A DNA stretch of 64,000 nt from Aliagarivorans marinus DSM 23064 (GTDB lineage: Bacteria; Pseudomonadota; Gammaproteobacteria; Enterobacterales; Celerinatantimonadaceae): positions 62,001 to 126,000 of the forward strand of contig NZ_KE386907.1 of assembly GCF_000429485.1 (NCBI RefSeq). Reading direction: 5' to 3'. The translations under genes were made by a program, and so were the position numbers. Below, piece by piece: positions 33,581 to 42,358 of the stretch (positions within the stretch are counted from its first letter, which is position 1; each line of letters starts with the position of its first letter). Under the pieces are notes generated by a model. That model saw nothing but the letters and a program-made list of their open reading frames with translations, was not told the DNA's origin and made no database searches.

Positions 33581-33624
33581 GAAATTCAATTTTGGCAATC
33601 CGGGTTTCGCCAAATTTGAATTTC
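33581..33624. promoter_or_regulatory. Large inverted repeat upstream of the efflux operon
   Basis: GAAATTCAATTTTGGC (33581-33596) and GCCAAATTTGAATTTC (33609-33624) are inverted with one mismatch in 16, separated by 12 bases. The centre lies about 140 bp upstream of the adaptor gene (leftward) and about 90 bp upstream of the small gene at 33693 (rightward). The arrangement suits a dimeric or tetrameric regulator controlling divergent promoters. The nearby LysR-type protein is a candidate, though the site is not matched to any known operator. Confidence 0.6.
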
Positions 33625-33692
33625 TTAAAACCCTATTCAGCGATGAAAGCGATTCAGATAATGCACGAACACTCATTCAAATCGAGAAAACA

Positions 33693-34073
33693 ATGCAGTT
33701 CAAATTGATGTTAAATGGCCGCAAGTATCGGATTAACGATGACGGTGAAGGCGACGCAGTCTTGATGGTGTTCCACTCAGGTCAAGACTTTGTAGAGTCA
33801 GAGTTGCTTAAGCGCTACCAAAACAATCGTTACCGCATATTGGTGATAGACATTTCGCAGGCATGGCCAATCCCTGCATCACAGATGACGGTGAGTCAGT
33901 TAGAGTCGCTAGCCGATGACATCCACTTGTTCGCTGATATCAACTGGCTGGACAAGCTCACCCTACTCTCTTCGGGCAGCGGGCGCGTTCTCTACCCAAT
34001 GTTGAGACAGCGTTTAAAGCAGCGCCTACAACTCGCCAACTTGGTTAGTGAAGTAGAGGACGCCAGCGTATGA
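33693..34073 (+). CDS. Short protein resembling the N-terminal half of an alpha/beta hydrolase
   Basis: A 126-residue protein of unknown function. Its order of elements (NGRKYRINDDGEGDAVLMVFHSG, then YRILVIDIS, then LADDIHLFADINWLDKLTLLSSGSG) follows the first half of an alpha/beta hydrolase. The oxyanion His-Gly is altered to HSG and the elbow GxSxG to SSGSG. The catalytic acid and His region is absent because the gene stops. It may be a degraded or repurposed remnant. It converges on the LysR gene with a one-base gap. Confidence 0.5.
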   Translation: MQFKLMLNGRKYRINDDGEGDAVLMVFHSGQDFVESELLKRYQNNRYRILVIDISQAWPIPASQMTVSQLESLADDIHLFADINWLDKLTLLSSGSGRVLYPMLRQRLKQRLQLANLVSEVEDASV

Positions 34074-34074
34074 G

Positions 34075-35028
34075 TTAGCCATTGAGCTGGGAGACCAGCT
34101 CCGGCTGAGGGGTATTATCAAAATAACTCTGGATAACCTGATGGAGTACCTGCGTCATCGGATAGTCACGTTTGGATTGCAGATAGCCGCAACACAGTTG
34201 GTAACTGTTAAGTGCCGCCGGGACATTCGGAGGTAAAGGGTAGCAGTCGATATCTTCGCGTAAGCAGCCAAGGTAGGTACTGCCATAGAAAATGGCATCG
34301 GAGCTCGCTACTTTGTGCAGTATCGCTTGGGCACTATGGGTGGTTAAGGCCACCTTGGGTTCAAACCCCTTGGCACGATAGACATCATCCATAGGATCTT
34401 GAGGATTCGGCGCACCGTCTGAGATAACCCGAGCCAAAGGCAGGTTCCCAATAGCTTCCCAGGCGCTGGTTTGGGTGAGCACCGGATGGTTGCTACGCGC
34501 CACAATACACACCTCAATATCACGCAGCCCGCACTGATAGATGTCCTGAGGAAAGCCCATTCCCTCAAAACAGATCATGATATCGATATCCCCTCTGAGT
34601 AACTCGATCAGTGAATGATCTTGCCAATAAACAAGCTGGATGTGTGCCTTGGGAAACCCAGCACGAAGTGCATCAAACAGCTCACCGCCATGAACATCCA
34701 ATACCAATAAATGCACAGCCACCCGAATAGTGCCTTCAAATGCCTCGGGATCAAAATCTTGGTAGGACTCGAGCACCTTGATAAAGGGCACCAGCATCAC
34801 ATCGGCAGCCTCAGCGAGCCGTTTTGCAAGCTCTGACGGTTCAACGCCATGGGCCTTACGAATAAACAGCCTGTCGCCAAAGGTTTCGCGAAGCTTTGCC
34901 ATGCCGCGACTTACACTGGTTTGCGAGATCCCCAGCTTGGCGGAGGCAGTATGGGTGTTGCGGGTTTCTACGACTGCGCACAGTAGCCTTAACAGGTTAA
35001 GGTCAAGCTTTTCCAGATCCTTCTTCAT
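34075..35028 (-). CDS. LysR-type transcriptional regulator
   Basis: A 317-residue regulator from ATG 35028 (MKKDLEKLDLNLL), the normal LysR start; the longer frame to 35115 adds an unlikely 29 residues. The N-terminal winged helix-turn-helix includes HTASAKLGISQTSVSRGMAKL and FGDRLFIR, and a two-lobed substrate-binding domain follows. It is divergent from the Omp85-like gene and near the efflux operon, so either could be a target. The inducer is not predictable. Confidence 0.88.
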   Translation of the reverse strand: MKKDLEKLDLNLLRLLCAVVETRNTHTASAKLGISQTSVSRGMAKLRETFGDRLFIRKAHGVEPSELAKRLAEAADVMLVPFIKVLESYQDFDPEAFEGTIRVAVHLLVLDVHGGELFDALRAGFPKAHIQLVYWQDHSLIELLRGDIDIMICFEGMGFPQDIYQCGLRDIEVCIVARSNHPVLTQTSAWEAIGNLPLARVISDGAPNPQDPMDDVYRAKGFEPKVALTTHSAQAILHKVASSDAIFYGSTYLGCLREDIDCYPLPPNVPAALNSYQLCCGYLQSKRDYPMTQVLHQVIQSYFDNTPQPELVSQLNG

Positions 35029-35308
35029 CGCTGTATTTATCCCTGTTTTAAGTAAATGATTGGAATTGATAGTTAGTTTTGGCGCGTTACGGTTGGCTAA
35101 GTCCACAGCTAACACACCACCAGTATAGCCGACAACTCAACACAAAATCATACACTTAGCGTTTGCTACAAAGGCCGAGCTTACCGATACAGCAACCAAG
35201 CAAAACTGAATTTCTCTAAGTCCTACCTTCACCCTAACCACCCACCTAGAATCGTCGCTGATTTTCACATACCAACGCTCAACCTAACTCACCTCAACCT
35301 AATTCAAC

Positions 35309-36499
35309 ATGCGAGACTATCGAGACATGCCTTCGCTAATTTCACCACTTGTAAAGCTATATCAGATCGTTCGAATCACCTTACTAAGCTTGCTTACGCT
35401 GACCATCTACTCGCCCAGTTTGCTCGCCGAAGAGCACGCGCTTGAATACTACCCTGACGGTGATATTAAAGAGCAAAGCATGGTGATCATTCCGGTAGCA
35501 GCGGCTTTGAGTAGCACCGGGGTGATGGGCGGTGCGGTTGTGTCGGTTCCCCATATCGGGCAATCCAACACGCAACTGGTTGGATTTGGCGCGTACTCAG
35601 TCAATGACAGCTACATCACTTATCTGGGATATTTCAACTATGCATTAACACCTAATTGGAGTATCGATGTCTCAATGCTTCAAGCAGAGTTTATGGACTC
35701 GCCTCTAACAGGCAATACTGGCTGCGTTGACGGCGACAAGGCAGCGTATCTGCAACGCGACTGGTATCTAACCTTGCGAAGAAGTTTGCCCACCCTTAGC
35801 GCCAGAACGGATTTTGAACTCGAGCCTTTCTACAAAACCAGAGACATTCGCTCCAGCTACACCGCAGGTGAACACGGTAAAAGTTATGGTGTGAGCTCAG
35901 GGATAGTTCAGGACACGCGCGATAACCAAGCCTCCCCCGGTAACGGCTACCTAGCAACCGGGAGAGTGCTGCGCGACTGGGGAGGCGCTAAGCGCGCAGC
36001 ATACACCCGCTGGGAAGCCCAGTACGCACGCTATTTCGACCTCGGTAAGTCGGCCTTATTTAGGCAACAAACCTTAGCCCTAAGTGCCTACTTGTCAGAC
36101 ATACCCACGTGGCGCAATCACGATGGCGCGAGTCAACCTGACTGGTTTGCCCAGTCTGTACTGGGTGGTTCAGAGCGAATGCGCGGTTACGAAGATGACT
36201 ACTTTCACAGTCGCAGCGCGGTGCATTATGCGGCGGAGTATCGCGTGATCCCGCAGTGGCAGCCTCAATCACATATTCCCTTGGTTAACCGTTACCAGTT
36301 TCCATGGTGGCAGGTTGCGCTGTTTGCAGAACTTGGCGACGTGGCGCCGCACTTTAGTCTTCAAGAGCTGCATCGCGGCCTAAAGTGGAGCGCAGGCTTT
36401 GGAGTGCGGGTGTTTGTGGAGAACATTGTCGCGCGCGCGGATTTTGCGTTTAGCGATGTGGATACGCTGTTTCGTTTTGCGGTAAATCAGCCGTTTTAG
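35309..36499 (+). CDS. Omp85-like outer-membrane barrel protein (BamA/TamA family, no POTRA)
   Basis: A 396-residue protein. After an N-terminal hydrophobic signal (about 22-41) it consists of a predicted 16-strand barrel with no room for POTRA domains. The Omp85 signature appears as LGGSERMRGYEDDYF, and the last residue is Phe (VNQPF). Family members without POTRA include patatin-fused or stand-alone surface-antigen D15 proteins; the cargo here is unknown. Its promoter must lie in the 280-bp gap it shares with the LysR regulator. Confidence 0.75.
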   Translation: MRDYRDMPSLISPLVKLYQIVRITLLSLLTLTIYSPSLLAEEHALEYYPDGDIKEQSMVIIPVAAALSSTGVMGGAVVSVPHIGQSNTQLVGFGAYSVNDSYITYLGYFNYALTPNWSIDVSMLQAEFMDSPLTGNTGCVDGDKAAYLQRDWYLTLRRSLPTLSARTDFELEPFYKTRDIRSSYTAGEHGKSYGVSSGIVQDTRDNQASPGNGYLATGRVLRDWGGAKRAAYTRWEAQYARYFDLGKSALFRQQTLALSAYLSDIPTWRNHDGASQPDWFAQSVLGGSERMRGYEDDYFHSRSAVHYAAEYRVIPQWQPQSHIPLVNRYQFPWWQVALFAELGDVAPHFSLQELHRGLKWSAGFGVRVFVENIVARADFAFSDVDTLFRFAVNQPF

Positions 36500-36646
36500 T
36501 GTCAGTTTGGTTCGCTGTGGTTGACCATCACGTGACCTAAGTCACTGAGCGCAAAGCCATCTAATGACCTTGAACTAAATACACCACGGTCTATGCTTGA
36601 TTTGCCAGTAATTACATAACTATTCCGCGCAAGTAAAAGGACTTAC

Positions 36647-37765
36647 ATGAGCGAATCAGAGCAAGCAAACCCAGAGTCAGCGAATGCGTCCGAGCAAACC
36701 GGCGCGCCAGATAAGGTGCGTAAGCTGACCAATATCTTGGTCATCTCAGTGGTCGTTATCTTCCTGTTTAGTGTTATCGCCGATCGGATTATCCCCATTA
36801 CCGACAACGCCCGGGTTAAAGGCTATATCGTGCCCATTAAGCCGGAAGTGTCAGGCACGGTATTAGATATCGTCGTTCAGCCCAATCAACTGGTTAATCA
36901 AGGCGACCCGCTTGCCCTACTCGACCCGGCCGACTATCGCATTGCCGTTCGCCAAGCCGAGCAGAACCTGGAGATCGCGGGGCAAAACGTTGGCGCACAA
37001 ACGGCCAATGTTGCCGCAGCGCAAGCCAGACTGACCTCCGCCATGGTCGAACAAGCTAACACACAACAACAGGCTAGCCGGGTGCTGGCCATGGCCGACA
37101 AAGGCGTGGTCTCCCGGGCGGAAGCGGATAACGCTCGGGCAGCGCTGGCCAGCGCCAAAGCTGGCGTATCCAAGGCGCAGGCCGATCTTGAGCAAGCCAA
37201 GCAGCAAATGGGTCAGCAAGGCGAGGAAAACAGTCAGGTCAAAGCGGCGCTGCTGGCGCTAGAGCAGGCGCAACTCAACCTCGAACGCACCGTGATTAAA
37301 GCGCCGACCCAAGGCGGGGTATCCAACTTTAGCCTGTCGGAGGGGTTCTATGCCTCCGCAGGTCAGGCGATTATGACCTTCGTGTCCATCGAAGACATCT
37401 GGATAGAGGCCTATTTTAGGGAGAATAGCCTTGGCAACGTAACGGTCGGCGACGAGGTGGAAGTGGCGCTAGATTTCGCCCCGGGCAAGGTAGTGAAAGG
37501 CCGAGTAACCAGCATCGATTGGGGTATCGATTGGGGGCAAAGCAACCAAGCGGGTAAGCTGGCGCAAGCAAGCGAGCAAACCGGCTGGCTGCGCCAAACC
37601 CAGATGCTGCCGATCACCATTCAATTTGAGCGCGATGAGGTACGTGGACTACTACGTATCGGCGGCCAAGCCGACGTGATTGTATACAGCGGCGACAACT
37701 GGCTGTTTAACACCTTAGGTAAGGTGTGGATCCGCCTGCTTAGCCTGTTCTCTTATGTCCGCTAA
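36647..37765 (+). CDS. HlyD/EmrA-type membrane-fusion protein
   Basis: A 372-residue adaptor with a cytoplasmic N-terminus, one membrane helix (about 29-46), lipoyl halves (NARVKGYIVPIKPEVSGTV and TVIKAPTQGGV) and an Ala/Gln-rich coiled coil between them (about 100-205). AAGGA precedes the ATG by 5 bases. The closest architecture is AaeA/EmrA, which works with non-ABC permeases. The adjoining DUF2955 permease is translated from inside its last codons. Confidence 0.87.
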   Translation: MSESEQANPESANASEQTGAPDKVRKLTNILVISVVVIFLFSVIADRIIPITDNARVKGYIVPIKPEVSGTVLDIVVQPNQLVNQGDPLALLDPADYRIAVRQAEQNLEIAGQNVGAQTANVAAAQARLTSAMVEQANTQQQASRVLAMADKGVVSRAEADNARAALASAKAGVSKAQADLEQAKQQMGQQGEENSQVKAALLALEQAQLNLERTVIKAPTQGGVSNFSLSEGFYASAGQAIMTFVSIEDIWIEAYFRENSLGNVTVGDEVEVALDFAPGKVVKGRVTSIDWGIDWGQSNQAGKLAQASEQTGWLRQTQMLPITIQFERDEVRGLLRIGGQADVIVYSGDNWLFNTLGKVWIRLLSLFSYVR

Positions 37766-38783
37766 GAGTCTCGCTGTGACCAGCTCGTTCGATGCGGCAA
37801 CTCAGCGGCGAGTGCTTCGTTACACCCTCGGTGTGATGACTGCGGTGTTGCTGGCAGCTTGGATCAACTGGCCACTTGCCTTCGTGGCGCCAGTGTTTAC
37901 CGCCAAGTTTCTGCTGGATAAGTCGCATTTACATACAGCGACACTCTACGAGTTGCTGCTTGCATTGATTGCCACCATGGCGATGGGGCTGCTGCTGTCG
38001 CGCAGCATCACCCACTACCCCATTCCGTTACTGATTCTGGTCGGGTTGGTCATGCTGTGGAGTTACTACCTGTTTAGTCATCCAAAGTGGAACCTGTTCA
38101 GTACCATGCTGCTTATTGCGGTACTGGTGCTGCCGTTTATGGCCATATCCAATCCGGGCATATCGGTAATGTTAGCGCTAGGTCTGGCGACATCGGGAGT
38201 GGTGGCAGTACTGGTGTTCGCGCTGATGCACCTTGTCATTCCCGAGCCGAAGCAACAGTTCGCTGGTTTCGCGCCACCGGCAATCAACTACTCGCAACGT
38301 TGGAAGATGGCATTTAGGGCGATGATCGTGTCCTTTCCCATCGTTTGTTACTTCTTTATCTTTCAGATCTCCGAAGCGCTGCTCACCATGATATTTATCG
38401 CGATCCTGTGCTTTATGATCACCTCGGAGAAGTCGGTTAAGATCAGCATGTTTCTTATCTTCTGCAACGCATTAGGCGGGGTACTCGCAGTCGCAACCTA
38501 CTCAGTGCTTTCGGTTGTGCCAAACCTTACTTTCTACACGCTACTTATCGGCTTAATGGCGATAAGTATCGCAAAACGCATCTACAGCGAGCCACAGAAA
38601 GCCCCTATTTACGCCACTGCCTTTAGTACCGTACTAGTGCTCATTGGCAGTACCCTAATGAGCGCCGGCGATATTGAAAGCAATGCCATTATCAGGGTTG
38701 GCCAATTGGTCGCAGTCAGCCTGTACATGGTGTTTGTGTCGCTGTTTCTCGAATCGCGGCGGTGGAAGCCGCTGTCCGACTAA
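37755..38783 (+). CDS. DUF2955 (FUSC/AaeB-like) inner-membrane permease
   Basis: A 342-residue protein with about ten hydrophobic helices in two groups, consistent with the DUF2955/FUSC families related to AaeB. The start overlaps the adaptor gene by 11 bases. With the adaptor it would make a bipartite exporter, perhaps of aromatic acids as in AaeAB. The substrate is not deducible. Followed after 21 bases by an AI-2E-family permease. Confidence 0.78.
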   Translation: MSAKSLAVTSSFDAATQRRVLRYTLGVMTAVLLAAWINWPLAFVAPVFTAKFLLDKSHLHTATLYELLLALIATMAMGLLLSRSITHYPIPLLILVGLVMLWSYYLFSHPKWNLFSTMLLIAVLVLPFMAISNPGISVMLALGLATSGVVAVLVFALMHLVIPEPKQQFAGFAPPAINYSQRWKMAFRAMIVSFPIVCYFFIFQISEALLTMIFIAILCFMITSEKSVKISMFLIFCNALGGVLAVATYSVLSVVPNLTFYTLLIGLMAISIAKRIYSEPQKAPIYATAFSTVLVLIGSTLMSAGDIESNAIIRVGQLVAVSLYMVFVSLFLESRRWKPLSD

Positions 38784-38804
38784 GCCCTATGCCAAGGATG
38801 CCCT

Positions 38805-39872
38805 ATGAAAACTGATGCCAATCCATCACAGCAGGTAATCGACAACGCACTCAAACTATTGGCCATTGTGGTTTTGCTGGCATGGTGTTTTGCGATCCTG
38901 CGGCCGTTTATCATGTTGATCGCCTGGGGGGCGATCATCGCAACCGCCTTGTACCCAGTCGCCTTGGTGATCGCCGGTAAAACCCGACTCAGCGAAGGCA
39001 AAGCCAGCAGCCTGCTCAGCTTGATCGGCGTGATCTTGCTACTGATCCCCTTGGTCACACTCTCTACCGGTATTTACACCAGCGCTAGCGAGCTGTTCAC
39101 TGGCTTGCAAGATGGCACTCTGGTCTTTCCCAAGCCGAAACCGAACATCCAAGAGCTTCCCATCATCGGCGACAAGCTATATGCGATGATGACTCTAGCA
39201 GCAACCAATCTAGAAGGCGCATTTACCAAATATGGCGACGAAATTCGCCAGCTAAGTAGCAGCGCAGCCTCAGTTGTGGGCTCTCTGGCTGGTGGGCTGC
39301 TGCAGTTTATCATTGCCACCATCATCGCTGGTGCGTTTATGAACCATGCAGGCGCGTGTAAAACCGGGTTAATGCGCCTTGTCAATCGCATGACCCAAGG
39401 CGCTGGACAAAGCTTGGTTGAGCTATCTACCGCCACGGTTCGCGGCGTTGTCCAAGGCGTGATTGGCGTGGCGGCCATCCAATCGGTGCTTGCGGCTATT
39501 GGCTTAGTAGTCGCCGGCGTTCCCGCTGCGGGGATCTGGGCACTTGGCGTCCTGCTGATTGCCATCGTGCAGTTACCACCGATACTGGCTCTGCTGCCAG
39601 CGATTATCTATTTGTTCAGCGTGGGGACCACTACCACCGCCACGCTGTTTTTAGTCTGGTGTATCTTGGTAAGCGGTAGCGATGCCGTGTTAAAACCGAT
39701 GCTGCTAAGTCGCGGCTCCAATGTGCCAACGCTGGTGATACTGCTCGGCGCACTGGGCGGTATGGCTATGTCTGGCATTATCGGCCTGTTTGTAGGCTCA
39801 GTAGTGTTGAGTTTGGGCTATCAACTATTGAGTAGCTGGCTGAGCCATAACAGCACCGAGGAGAGCCCATGA
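38805..39872 (+). CDS. AI-2E-family (PerM-like) transporter
   Basis: A 355-residue membrane protein with the UPF0118/AI-2E layout: two N-terminal helices, a soluble stretch (about 90-155), then a cluster of helices including GVIGVAAIQSVLAAIGLVVAGVP and GSDAVLKPMLLSRG. The family includes quorum-signal exporters (TqsA), permeases of unknown cargo and Na+/H+ antiporters; which applies is not visible. It ends in ATGA, overlapping the start of the ion-channel gene. Confidence 0.85.
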   Translation: MKTDANPSQQVIDNALKLLAIVVLLAWCFAILRPFIMLIAWGAIIATALYPVALVIAGKTRLSEGKASSLLSLIGVILLLIPLVTLSTGIYTSASELFTGLQDGTLVFPKPKPNIQELPIIGDKLYAMMTLAATNLEGAFTKYGDEIRQLSSSAASVVGSLAGGLLQFIIATIIAGAFMNHAGACKTGLMRLVNRMTQGAGQSLVELSTATVRGVVQGVIGVAAIQSVLAAIGLVVAGVPAAGIWALGVLLIAIVQLPPILALLPAIIYLFSVGTTTTATLFLVWCILVSGSDAVLKPMLLSRGSNVPTLVILLGALGGMAMSGIIGLFVGSVVLSLGYQLLSSWLSHNSTEESP

Positions 39873-40525
39873 GATCCCTCAACGCCGGCGACAACTTCTA
39901 TTTTTTGTTCTTCGCGCTACTGGCTTTGATTTTTGGCTGCGCAGTCATGCAGCAGTTCTATCCTCAGGGCCAAAAGACCTTTTTAGGGCTGATCATTGTC
40001 ACGCTGACCGTGGCGGTGGCTGGCGTAAATCGGCAGCGAAAGATGCTCAGGACATGGTATGGGGTACTGATTGCGACCATGGCAGTATCTGGCGCATTCT
40101 CGTTTTTTGAAGACTATGACTTATCGGTAGTCACACTCGCGGCCCTGCTGTTCTTTCTCATCGCGCAAATTGTTGCGGCGGTGAAGCAAGTTGCGCTAAG
40201 TGACTCAGTAACACGCAACCATATCGTCGGCTCTGTCTGCATCTACATGTTGCTGGGGCTTAGCTGGACAGTCTGCTACCTGCTGATTCTTGAACTGCTA
40301 CCCAATGCCTTCAATGGCCTGGATGCCCTACCTTGGCTAAATAACCTGTTCAATGCCATGTACTTTAGCTTTATCACCCTGACAACCGTTGGCTACGGCG
40401 ATATCTCACCAACCCTACCCATTGCGCAGTTCTTTGTGTTTATGGAGTCCATCGTCGGAAGCTTTTATCTCGCGATATTGGTTGCCAGCTTGGTGAGCCT
40501 GCGCTTGACGCAAGCCAAGCGTTGA
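39869..40525 (+). CDS. Ion channel-domain protein (K+ channel pore)
   Basis: A 218-residue membrane protein with several N-terminal helices and a C-terminal two-helix pore carrying the K+ selectivity filter TTVGYGD. No cytoplasmic RCK/TrkA-N domain follows; the chain ends about 40 residues after the filter. Its four-base overlap with the AI-2E gene makes it the last member of the four-gene operon. It should conduct K+ passively; gating is unknown. Confidence 0.85.
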   Translation: MRSLNAGDNFYFLFFALLALIFGCAVMQQFYPQGQKTFLGLIIVTLTVAVAGVNRQRKMLRTWYGVLIATMAVSGAFSFFEDYDLSVVTLAALLFFLIAQIVAAVKQVALSDSVTRNHIVGSVCIYMLLGLSWTVCYLLILELLPNAFNGLDALPWLNNLFNAMYFSFITLTTVGYGDISPTLPIAQFFVFMESIVGSFYLAILVASLVSLRLTQAKR

Positions 40526-40828
40526 GCGCGTTTAGATAATCACTTGCCACCCCACCTAAAGCGCTTTTTTACAGCGCTCAGTGCGAATGCTTCTCTTTTA
40601 GCCTCTTGGATTTCAGAAACTTACCTCGAGTTGATATACCCCCAAAGTAGTAGTTTTGATTTATGTCAATAAGTGGTCAGTTTACCGTGCTGGAGCAGCG
40701 AGGCGGATCACAATTTACCCATAGATAAATAATGGTTATTTGCCAAAATAGTCACATAGAGTTGATGGTTATTTGAGCTGTATAACTTTCTTCCGGTCAA
40801 TCCAGGGAAGCAATATAGCGAGGCCAAC
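40526..40828. other. Intergenic region before the octaheme cytochrome gene
   Basis: This 303-bp gap contains the FNR-like box described separately and a single NarL-like heptamer TACCCAT near 40717. It also has two copies of AGCGCT flanking a short T-rich loop near 40560, with no T-run after them. No open reading frame with a ribosome site was seen. Confidence 0.5.
40656..40669 (+). promoter_or_regulatory. FNR-type operator upstream of the octaheme/tetraheme genes
   Basis: TTGATTTATGTCAA matches the FNR consensus TTGAT-N4-ATCAA at 9 of 10 defined bases. It lies about 160 bp before the octaheme gene ATG, in a gap with no other gene, so it probably activates this pair at low oxygen. The CRP consensus fits less well. 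No clear -10 at a fixed class I or II distance could be chosen. Confidence 0.65.
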
Positions 40829-42310
40829 ATGGACACCTTCCGCCGATACAACCCGCTGCACACCTGCATGATGGGTGTTGCTTCGGTTCTTTTGCTGTTA
40901 TTCACCCTCCTTCCAGCTACTGCGCAAGCCACGCCTAAGGCGCTGGTGATGAAGCCCTTTGCGCAACTCTCTGATGAGAGCAAAGAGTGTGCAGCCTGCC
41001 ACAAAGACAGCAACCCTTCTATTTACGCTCAATGGGGGCGCTCTAAGCACTATGGGGCTAACGTTGGCTGCTACGAGTGTCACCAAGCCACGCCCGATGA
41101 CCCCGATGCGATCACTCATGAAGGGCATAGCATTGCTGTGATTGTGTCGCCCAAGGATTGCGCCAACTGCCATACCCAAGAGGTAGAAGAGTTTGCAGCC
41201 AGTCACCACGCGAAGGCAGGTCAGATCATCGGCTCGCTGGATAACTTCTTGGCTGAAGTGGTAGAAGGTGCACTGACTATGAATGGCGAGTCTCCGGCTG
41301 CCGTCAATGGTTGCTGGCAGTGCCACGGCTCAGAGGTCAAAGTAATGGAGAACGGCGATCTTGACCCAGCCACCTGGCCGAACACCGGTATTGGCCGGAT
41401 TAACCCGGATGGCTCGGTAGGCGCCTGTACTGCCTGCCACCAGCGTCATGAATTTAGCATGGTGCAGGCACGCCGGCCGGAAGCCTGCGGGAAGTGTCAC
41501 CTTGGCCCAGACCATCCGCAAAAAGAGATCTACGAAGAGTCGAAGCACGGCATCAACTTCTTCGCTAACGTCGATCGGATGAATCTGGACTCGGGCAAGT
41601 GGATCGTTGGCGAAGACTATGACGCCGCGCCGACCTGTGCCACCTGTCATATGTCAGCCACCCGCGAGCTGCCGATTACCCACGATGTTGGCGACCGTAT
41701 CTCCTGGACACTTCGCCCAGCGATTTCCGAGAAGATTGACGCCAAAGCGATCGCCTCTGGCCAAGAGACCAAATCCTGGCAAGCGCGCCGGGCGGATATG
41801 GAAAAGGTATGTGATTCGTGCCACACCAAATCAATGGTCGACAACTTCTATCAGCAGTTCGACTCCTTGGTCGAGCTGTATAACGACAAGTTTGCTCGCC
41901 CGGGTAAAGCGTTGATGACCGTGCTCAAAGAAGAACAGATGATTACCGACACCGGCTTCGATGAAGAGATTGAGTGGACCTGGTTCTACCTATGGCACCA
42001 CGAAGGTCGCCGCGCCCGTCACGGCGCTGCCATGCAAGCGCCCGACTACGTGCAGTGGCACGGCATGTATGAAGTGGCTGAACGCTTCTACATCGAAATG
42101 GTGCCACAGTTCCTTGAATTGGTAGAACACGCCGAGCACGAGGGTAATGTGGAAGGCGCCGAGCGTGCCCGTGCAGTACTCGATGAGATTCTCGCTAGGC
42201 CGGAGCATGCTTGGTTTAGCGGCAATGAGCCAGAAGAAGTGAAAGCTGCTCGCAAAGAAGCCCAGGCCGCCTTTAAAGCGCGCTATGTCGAGGACAACAA
42301 AAGCCACTAA
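40829..42310 (+). CDS. Octaheme cytochrome c, hydroxylamine oxidoreductase (HAO)-like
   Basis: A 493-residue exported protein with signal peptide (cleaved near AQA-TP). Eight CxxCH motifs start at about residues 54, 81, 111, 162, 200, 220, 270 and 328. The tail motif HEGRRARHGAAMQAPDY followed by WHGMYEVAERFY is characteristic of the HAO family rather than of octaheme tetrathionate reductase. In this family heme 4 (GCWQCHGS here) is the active site. Ammonia-oxidiser HAO oxidises hydroxylamine; relatives paired with NapC-type cytochromes in non-ammonia oxidisers are thought to reduce nitrite or hydroxylamine. Pairing with a quinol-oxidising type cytochrome and the FNR box favour reduction. Whether the heme-crosslinking Tyr is present needs alignment. 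GAGG lies 5 bases before ATG. Confidence 0.87.
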   Translation: MDTFRRYNPLHTCMMGVASVLLLLFTLLPATAQATPKALVMKPFAQLSDESKECAACHKDSNPSIYAQWGRSKHYGANVGCYECHQATPDDPDAITHEGHSIAVIVSPKDCANCHTQEVEEFAASHHAKAGQIIGSLDNFLAEVVEGALTMNGESPAAVNGCWQCHGSEVKVMENGDLDPATWPNTGIGRINPDGSVGACTACHQRHEFSMVQARRPEACGKCHLGPDHPQKEIYEESKHGINFFANVDRMNLDSGKWIVGEDYDAAPTCATCHMSATRELPITHDVGDRISWTLRPAISEKIDAKAIASGQETKSWQARRADMEKVCDSCHTKSMVDNFYQQFDSLVELYNDKFARPGKALMTVLKEEQMITDTGFDEEIEWTWFYLWHHEGRRARHGAAMQAPDYVQWHGMYEVAERFYIEMVPQFLELVEHAEHEGNVEGAERARAVLDEILARPEHAWFSGNEPEEVKAARKEAQAAFKARYVEDNKSH

Positions 42311-42319
42311 TTAACAGAT

Positions 42320-42338
42320 GGAGGGGCTGGTCCCCTCC
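42320..42338 (+). other. Intercistronic hairpin between octaheme and tetraheme genes
   Basis: GGAGGGG (42320-42326) and CCCCTCC (42332-42338) form a 7-bp GC-rich stem with a 5-base loop, 10 bases after the octaheme stop and 21 bases before the next ATG. There is no T-run, so it is more likely an RNA-stability or partial-attenuation element setting unequal expression of the two genes. Confidence 0.55.
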
Positions 42339-42358
42339 TCTGTTTGCTCGGAGGCCTT

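Noticed and set aside
40557-40580. AGCGCT-T-rich-AGCGCT as a terminator after the ion-channel gene
   Set aside because: Each arm is self-complementary and the T-run lies in the loop rather than after the stem.
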